NCBI GenBank assembly: GCA_031281855.1
Contig: JAITEW010000018.1
Location: 1-18,392 of the forward strand
Origin: Treponema sp.
GTDB lineage: Bacteria > Spirochaetota > Spirochaetia > Treponematales > Breznakiellaceae
Direction of reading: 5' to 3'
DNA length: 18,392 nt
Made by a program: the position numbers and the translations under genes. Within the stretch, counting starts at the first letter, position 1, and each line of letters starts with the position of its first letter. A model generated the notes under the pieces. That model did no database searches, had not been told where the DNA came from, and saw nothing but the letters and a program-made list of their open reading frames with translations. Below, in pieces: positions 14,890-18,392 of this stretch.

Positions 14890-16533
14890 ATGAAAAGAAA
14901 CAACTCTCGAAGATTCCGCGTTTTGTTTTTGGCGGCCCTTATGCTTATGGCAGCCGCTGTGGTTTATGCCGGAGGGGGCAGCCAGCCGGGTAGCGCGCCA
15001 AGGCGTACAACCCTGGAATTTCTGGGCCCTTCGCCATCGATCCCGCCTAACGGCTTTGACGCTGTGCTTGAGGAAGTCTACAAACAGACTGACAGTACCC
15101 TCAATATCCGCATCAACTATGTTTTTACTGAATTTACCGACGTTGGGCAGAAGATCTCCTTACGGATTGCCGCAGGCGAACAGCTTGACGGCGCTTTTGT
15201 GGCCCAGTGGACCAACCCTTCCATGCAGCAGATGATCTCCCAGGGCCTCCTTACCAACCTCGATTCCTTCTTTAACAACGACCAATATCCGGGGCTGAAA
15301 AAATACTTCCAGAAGGATTACCTGGATGCCAACAGCTTCGCAGACGCTAAAGGCGAAACCCACGTATACGCCGTTCCTTTTGCCGATGGCTTTGGCCAGG
15401 GCACTGAGGGCATATTCTACCGCCAGGATCTGGCGGACAAGTACGGCATCGGCAAAATTAATTCCTATGACGACCTCATACGGTACTTTGAAGCCATAAA
15501 GAAGAACGAAACGGCCATGCAGCCCTTTGTTACCCTCGAGGGGCTGCCTGCGTGGTGGTGGGCAGGGATGATCCGTGATACTCCGCAGACATCTCAGCAT
15601 AATACCGATAACATTTCAGGGACTCCTTTCTCCGTTGTTATCGGCGACGACGGGAAAGCCTATGTTTCCCGGCATTTTATCCCTGCCATGGACCCCAAAT
15701 ACCGCAGTATGGTAAAGGGCCCCTATGCCAACGAAGATCCCCTTTTCGGCGCCAAACATTCCCAGGAATGGTATCAAAAAGGTTATATCGGCAGCGATCC
15801 CCTGAACGATAAAGACCGGGAGGCCAGATTTTATGCCGGAAGGGCCGCAGCCTTTCATGGGAATGCCAGCGGCTTTGTTTCGACACAAAACAGCCTGAAA
15901 GCCTCCCTGCCCAACGCGGAACTGGGGGTCTGGATCTGGTCGCCCAACTTCCGTTTTAATATGAAGAAAACCGAAGGGTCGGGTTTTAACGCCTGGAATT
16001 TCCTGGCTGTCCCGAGTACCTCAAAGAACCTGAACAAGGTGATGGATTTTATGGAATGGATCTACAGCGACCGTAACCATTACGATCTTCTCTCTTACGG
16101 CATTCCGGGTAAAAACTGGATTCCTGTGGGAAACGACAAAATGGACACTCCCGCGAATTTTAATCCCGCAAGCGATGCCTATGGGTTCCCCAATTATATC
16201 CTTGCCCTGAATCCCCAGTTGCTGCGTTTCCCGGTAAACATGCCCGACGACGTTCTTAAAGTAACCCTCGCCGCCGGCGATGCCAGCACATTCTACAAAT
16301 TTCCCACTTCGGGCTTTTCCTTTGTCAGCGACGCGGTAGAAAGCGAAATGGCGAAGCTCAACGATCTTAATTCCTATCAACTGGCTGTTAACTGCGGCGT
16401 TTATTCCAACCTTGAAGCGGAAGTGGTGAACATCCAAAGGCGGTTTGACGAAGCCGGTTTTGCCAAAGCTGCTGCCGAGGCGGAACGGCAGTTCAACGAA
16501 TTCCTCAAGAAAAACCCTTACGAAGGCCAGTAA
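14890..16533 (+). CDS. extracellular solute-binding protein of ABC importer (family 1, LplA-like)
   Basis: The 547-residue protein has a Sec signal: basic MKRNNSRRFR, hydrophobic VLFLAALMLMAAAVVY, then A27 followed by GGGSQPGS. There is no lipobox cysteine, so cleavage by signal peptidase I after A27 is predicted and the protein would be free in the periplasm. The mature part has features of large family-1 binding proteins: RINYVFTEF, SLRIAAGEQLDGAFVAQW, GLLTNLDSFFNN, TEGIFYRQDLADKYGI and KVMDFMEWIYSD. It would deliver an oligosaccharide or similar solute to the two permeases. The ATG at 14890 is chosen because GGAGG (14880-14884) lies 5 bases upstream; an earlier in-frame TTG at 14878 overlaps that site. 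The ligand cannot be named. Confidence 0.92.
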   Translation: MKRNNSRRFRVLFLAALMLMAAAVVYAGGGSQPGSAPRRTTLEFLGPSPSIPPNGFDAVLEEVYKQTDSTLNIRINYVFTEFTDVGQKISLRIAAGEQLDGAFVAQWTNPSMQQMISQGLLTNLDSFFNNDQYPGLKKYFQKDYLDANSFADAKGETHVYAVPFADGFGQGTEGIFYRQDLADKYGIGKINSYDDLIRYFEAIKKNETAMQPFVTLEGLPAWWWAGMIRDTPQTSQHNTDNISGTPFSVVIGDDGKAYVSRHFIPAMDPKYRSMVKGPYANEDPLFGAKHSQEWYQKGYIGSDPLNDKDREARFYAGRAAAFHGNASGFVSTQNSLKASLPNAELGVWIWSPNFRFNMKKTEGSGFNAWNFLAVPSTSKNLNKVMDFMEWIYSDRNHYDLLSYGIPGKNWIPVGNDKMDTPANFNPASDAYGFPNYILALNPQLLRFPVNMPDDVLKVTLAAGDASTFYKFPTSGFSFVSDAVESEMAKLNDLNSYQLAVNCGVYSNLEAEVVNIQRRFDEAGFAKAAAEAERQFNEFLKKNPYEGQ

Positions 16534-16551
16534 CTCAACGTAAGCGCTCTT

Positions 16552-16581
16552 GCCCGGTTCCCTTGCGGAGCCGGGCTGTTT
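16552..16581 (+). terminator. candidate terminator of the importer operon
   Basis: A 10-bp GC-rich stem (16552-16561 with 16567-16576, one G-T wobble) with loop CTTGC is followed by TGTTT. It begins 18 bp after the binding-protein stop. The T-run is short, so termination may be partial and allow reading into the ClC gene. Confidence 0.55.
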
Positions 16582-16599
16582 ACGATACGATTACGCGGT

Positions 16600-17943
16600 A
16601 TGCGGAAATCTTTGTTCTCCGCGCCGGACCATGCCGGCAGGTGGTATAATTCCCGGCTGGCGGTGATTGTTGAGAGCCTTGTTATCGGCCTTAGCACAGG
16701 TTTTGTGGTTGTGTTTTTCAGATATACCCTGAGCCGGGCCGATACCCTCAGGCAGGGCATATACGAAGCCCTGCGGACCCTTCCGGTTTATAATCTTGTG
16801 CTCTGGATTTTGGCCCTTGTGGCGGCGGGATTGTTTCTCGGCTGGGCTTCGAAATTCCGGCCTATGATCAAGGGAAGCGGCATACCCCAGATTAAGGGCG
16901 CCCTGGACCGGAAGCTGGTTTTGAACTGGTCCTCGGAACTGCCTCTCAAAATAACCGCCGGAATCCTGGGCATAGGCGCGGGCCTGTCCTTGGGAAGGGA
17001 AGGCCCCTCCATCCAAATCGGGGCCTATGTGGGCCAGGGGGTGCTTTCGGTTTTCCGCCGCTGCCGCAAGGAACGGAAAGTTCTTATCGCGGCGGCTTCG
17101 GCGGCGGGAATTGCGGCGGCTTTCAACGCCCCTCTGGCGGGAGTGCTCTTTGTGCTGGAAGAGCTGCAGCCTCTTTTTTCTCCCCTCTTTCTGGCCTGCG
17201 TAATGGGGGCCTCTATGACGGCCGATGCTGTGGCAGGGTATTTTTTCGGCTTAAAGCCGATCTTCGATTTCCGGCAGATTGCGGTTCTGCCCCTGACGGA
17301 AGTTCACTGGGTGATTCTTCTTGGGATTCTCTGCGGGTTTCTGGGAGACCTGTTCAAAAGGGCACTCTATTTTTTCCTCGGCCTTTACGACAGGCTGCAA
17401 ATTCCCCAGCTTGTCCGCCCGGTGATTCCCCTGCTGATATCGATCCCCCTGGGATTTTATTTCGCGGGAATTACCGGAGGGGGGCATAATCTTATTGAGG
17501 CTCTTTCAACCGGGTCCCAGCCTGTCAGAATTCTCCTCGTCCTTTTTGCGGGAAAGGTTATCTTTACCGCCCTCTGCTACGGATCGGGAACCGCCGGGGG
17601 TATCTTCCTTCCTCTCCTGGCCTGCGGGGCTCTGGCCGGGGACAGCCTGGGGGAAGCCCTCGCCAATTTCGGGTTCATAGACCACAGCCAGGCCATTAAT
17701 TTCCTCATTCTGGGAATGGCCGCTTTTTTCTCCGGCGTTGTGAAGGCTCCGGTTACCGGTATAATCCTCATCCTGGAGATGAGCGGCAATTTTAACCACC
17801 TGGGCAATCTGGTACTGGTTTCCCTTTCCGCCTTCGTGGCTGCCGATCTCATCGGTTCCCGCCCGGTTTACTCGGTACTCCTTGAGCGGGTTCTCAAAGG
17901 CCAGGCCCAGACCGGCAACGCCCGGACGGTTCCGGGCGGCTGA
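16600..17943 (+). CDS. ClC-family chloride channel / chloride-proton antiporter
   Basis: The 447-residue membrane protein carries the three ClC chloride-site motifs: GSGIPQIKG (92-100), GREGPSIQIG (132-141, with gating glutamate E134) and GSGTAGGIFLP (328-338). The inner proton glutamate of antiporters appears conserved in VLEELQP (185-191). The residue matching E. coli ClcA Tyr445, normally in an E-x-x-x-N-Y run, is Phe here (EMSGNF, 393-398). The length matches ClcA without C-terminal CBS domains. Such proteins exchange chloride for protons across the inner membrane and help in acid or ionic stress. No clear ribosome site precedes the ATG at 16600, and no promoter is obvious in the 66 bp after the binding-protein gene, so read-through is possible. 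Near the end, GCCCGGA and TCCGGGC form a 7-bp stem without a T-run. Confidence 0.93.
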   Translation: MRKSLFSAPDHAGRWYNSRLAVIVESLVIGLSTGFVVVFFRYTLSRADTLRQGIYEALRTLPVYNLVLWILALVAAGLFLGWASKFRPMIKGSGIPQIKGALDRKLVLNWSSELPLKITAGILGIGAGLSLGREGPSIQIGAYVGQGVLSVFRRCRKERKVLIAAASAAGIAAAFNAPLAGVLFVLEELQPLFSPLFLACVMGASMTADAVAGYFFGLKPIFDFRQIAVLPLTEVHWVILLGILCGFLGDLFKRALYFFLGLYDRLQIPQLVRPVIPLLISIPLGFYFAGITGGGHNLIEALSTGSQPVRILLVLFAGKVIFTALCYGSGTAGGIFLPLLACGALAGDSLGEALANFGFIDHSQAINFLILGMAAFFSGVVKAPVTGIILILEMSGNFNHLGNLVLVSLSAFVAADLIGSRPVYSVLLERVLKGQAQTGNARTVPGG

Positions 17944-18166
17944 GGATGGTAATAGAGGATAGTTGTTTCTTGGCGGAATATACGGTACATCCTCAGGCAG
18001 AAATACCCGTTATGCGCTTATTCAACAAACTTCTACTTTCTGAGGGCGTATAACACATCTTAAAAGTTTCCCAGAAAAACAAGTTTCTTATTCATAAAAA
18101 ACCTCTTTACGTTTTAATGTCCGCCGACATATTTCTAAAGTCTCATACGAAACTTTAATTACAAAG
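17944..18166. other. AT-rich intergenic stretch without a recognisable gene
   Basis: Base composition falls clearly after the ClC gene. No substantial open frame is seen. On the minus strand an 11-codon frame (MNKKLVFLGNF, 18095-18060) follows an AGAGG at a 6-base distance. It may be a leader peptide, a gene remnant or chance. A short TGTC/GACA inverted repeat lies near 18118-18126. No tRNA fold or strong terminator is visible. Confidence 0.5.
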
Positions 18167-18296
18167 TTATATGAGTTTGTTCCAAAACTCGGTTAGTTTT
18201 GAACAAGTTCTTGGAAAAACCGGCTAAAAGCCCGGTTTTCCTTTAAATCTAAGGAAGCTGTTCCAAAAGCTGAAGTTTTGGAACAGCCTCATATAA
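18167..18296. mobile_element. element B: 130-bp stem-loop repeat related to element A
   Basis: The ends are 23-bp inverted repeats matching at 21 positions (TTATATGAG, two variable bases, TGTTCCAAAACT). Inside are three hairpins in the same order as element A: 18177-18189/18195-18206 with loop CGGTT (identical to A) and one bulged C; 18213-18241 (GGAAAA and CCGG arms around a GGC-TAAAA-GCC core); and a perfect 12-bp stem 18257-18268/18276-18287. It has no coding capacity. Unlike A, no clear flanking direct repeat is seen beyond a possible TATA. It too lies between convergent genes. Confidence 0.68.
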
Positions 18297-18320
18297 TTCA
18301 AGTTTGAAATTGAATTGTAT

Positions 18321-18392
18321 TTATTCATTCTCAAACTTTTCATTTCCGGTTTTAACTTCTGATTCTGGTTTCTCCTCATGAACCGTGTTGTA
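18321..18392 (-). CDS. C-terminal tail of an unidentified protein (gene runs off the window)
   Basis: On the minus strand the frame is open from the window edge to TAA (18323-18321), giving 23 residues: YNTVHEEKPESEVKTGNEKFENE. The tail is hydrophilic and rich in Glu and Lys, as often seen at protein C-termini, and the adjacent DNA composition drops after the stop. No family can be recognised from so short a piece, and it could be a chance open frame. If real, it is convergent to the ClC gene with element B between them. Confidence 0.4.
   Translation of the reverse strand, partial: YNTVHEEKPESEVKTGNEKFENE

Noticed and set aside
18060..18095. 11-codon minus-strand frame MNKKLVFLGNF with AGAGG upstream
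   Set aside because: It is too short to support as a gene and has no recognised partner downstream. It is kept only as a note within the intergenic stretch.

Overview
The window looks like chromosomal DNA of a free-living or gut-associated spirochaete, probably a treponeme related to termite-gut species. This is an inference from moderate GC content, strong GGAGG ribosome sites, many ATGA-type gene overlaps, spirochaete-like enzymes and an Lpl-type (permease-permease-binding protein) importer. No rRNA or tRNA gene, CRISPR array, prophage or transposase was seen. Most of the window is housekeeping metabolism.

Layout. Positions 1-549 (+) are the 3' end of a GH51 alpha-L-arabinofuranosidase gene. 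A convergent gap with a striking T9G16 homopolymer follows. On the minus strand, 3631 down to 640 is an lgt-thrC-ychJ cluster (lipoprotein lipidation, threonine synthesis, SEC-C protein). A small FMN-binding flavoprotein gene (3752-4057, +) is driven by a promoter overlapped by a 33-bp AT-rich palindrome. Its end abuts a 120-bp hairpin-rich element (element A) with flanking direct repeats.

On the minus strand, 10710 down to 4218 is one tight six-gene unit: purM-purN-purH-PHP phosphoesterase-XRE/cupin regulator-acyl-CoA synthetase, with gaps of 18, -4, 15, -4 and 0 bp and a good extended -10 promoter before purM. Upstream, still on the minus strand, is a lacI-type regulator gene coupled to a URO-D/MtaA-like gene (12808 to 10785). 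Divergent from it is a CUT1-type importer operon of two permeases and a solute-binding protein (12966-16533). It has a strong promoter bracketed by LacI-like GTAACG sites about 53 bp apart. A ClC chloride-channel-family gene (16600-17943) follows. The rest is AT-rich non-coding DNA holding a second hairpin-rich element (B, 18167-18296) and the last 23 codons of a minus-strand gene.

How the parts work together. The LacI regulator most likely controls the importer and itself. No ATPase is encoded here, so a shared ATPase elsewhere is expected. The pur genes carry out steps 5 (PurM), 3 (PurN) and 9-10 (PurH) of IMP synthesis and appear co-transcribed with a regulator/synthetase pair of different function. 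The most unusual items are elements A and B, which look like two members of one non-autonomous stem-loop repeat family, the T9G16 tract, the 33-bp operator-like palindrome, and extra Gly/Ala/charged segments inside ThrC, PurM and PurH.
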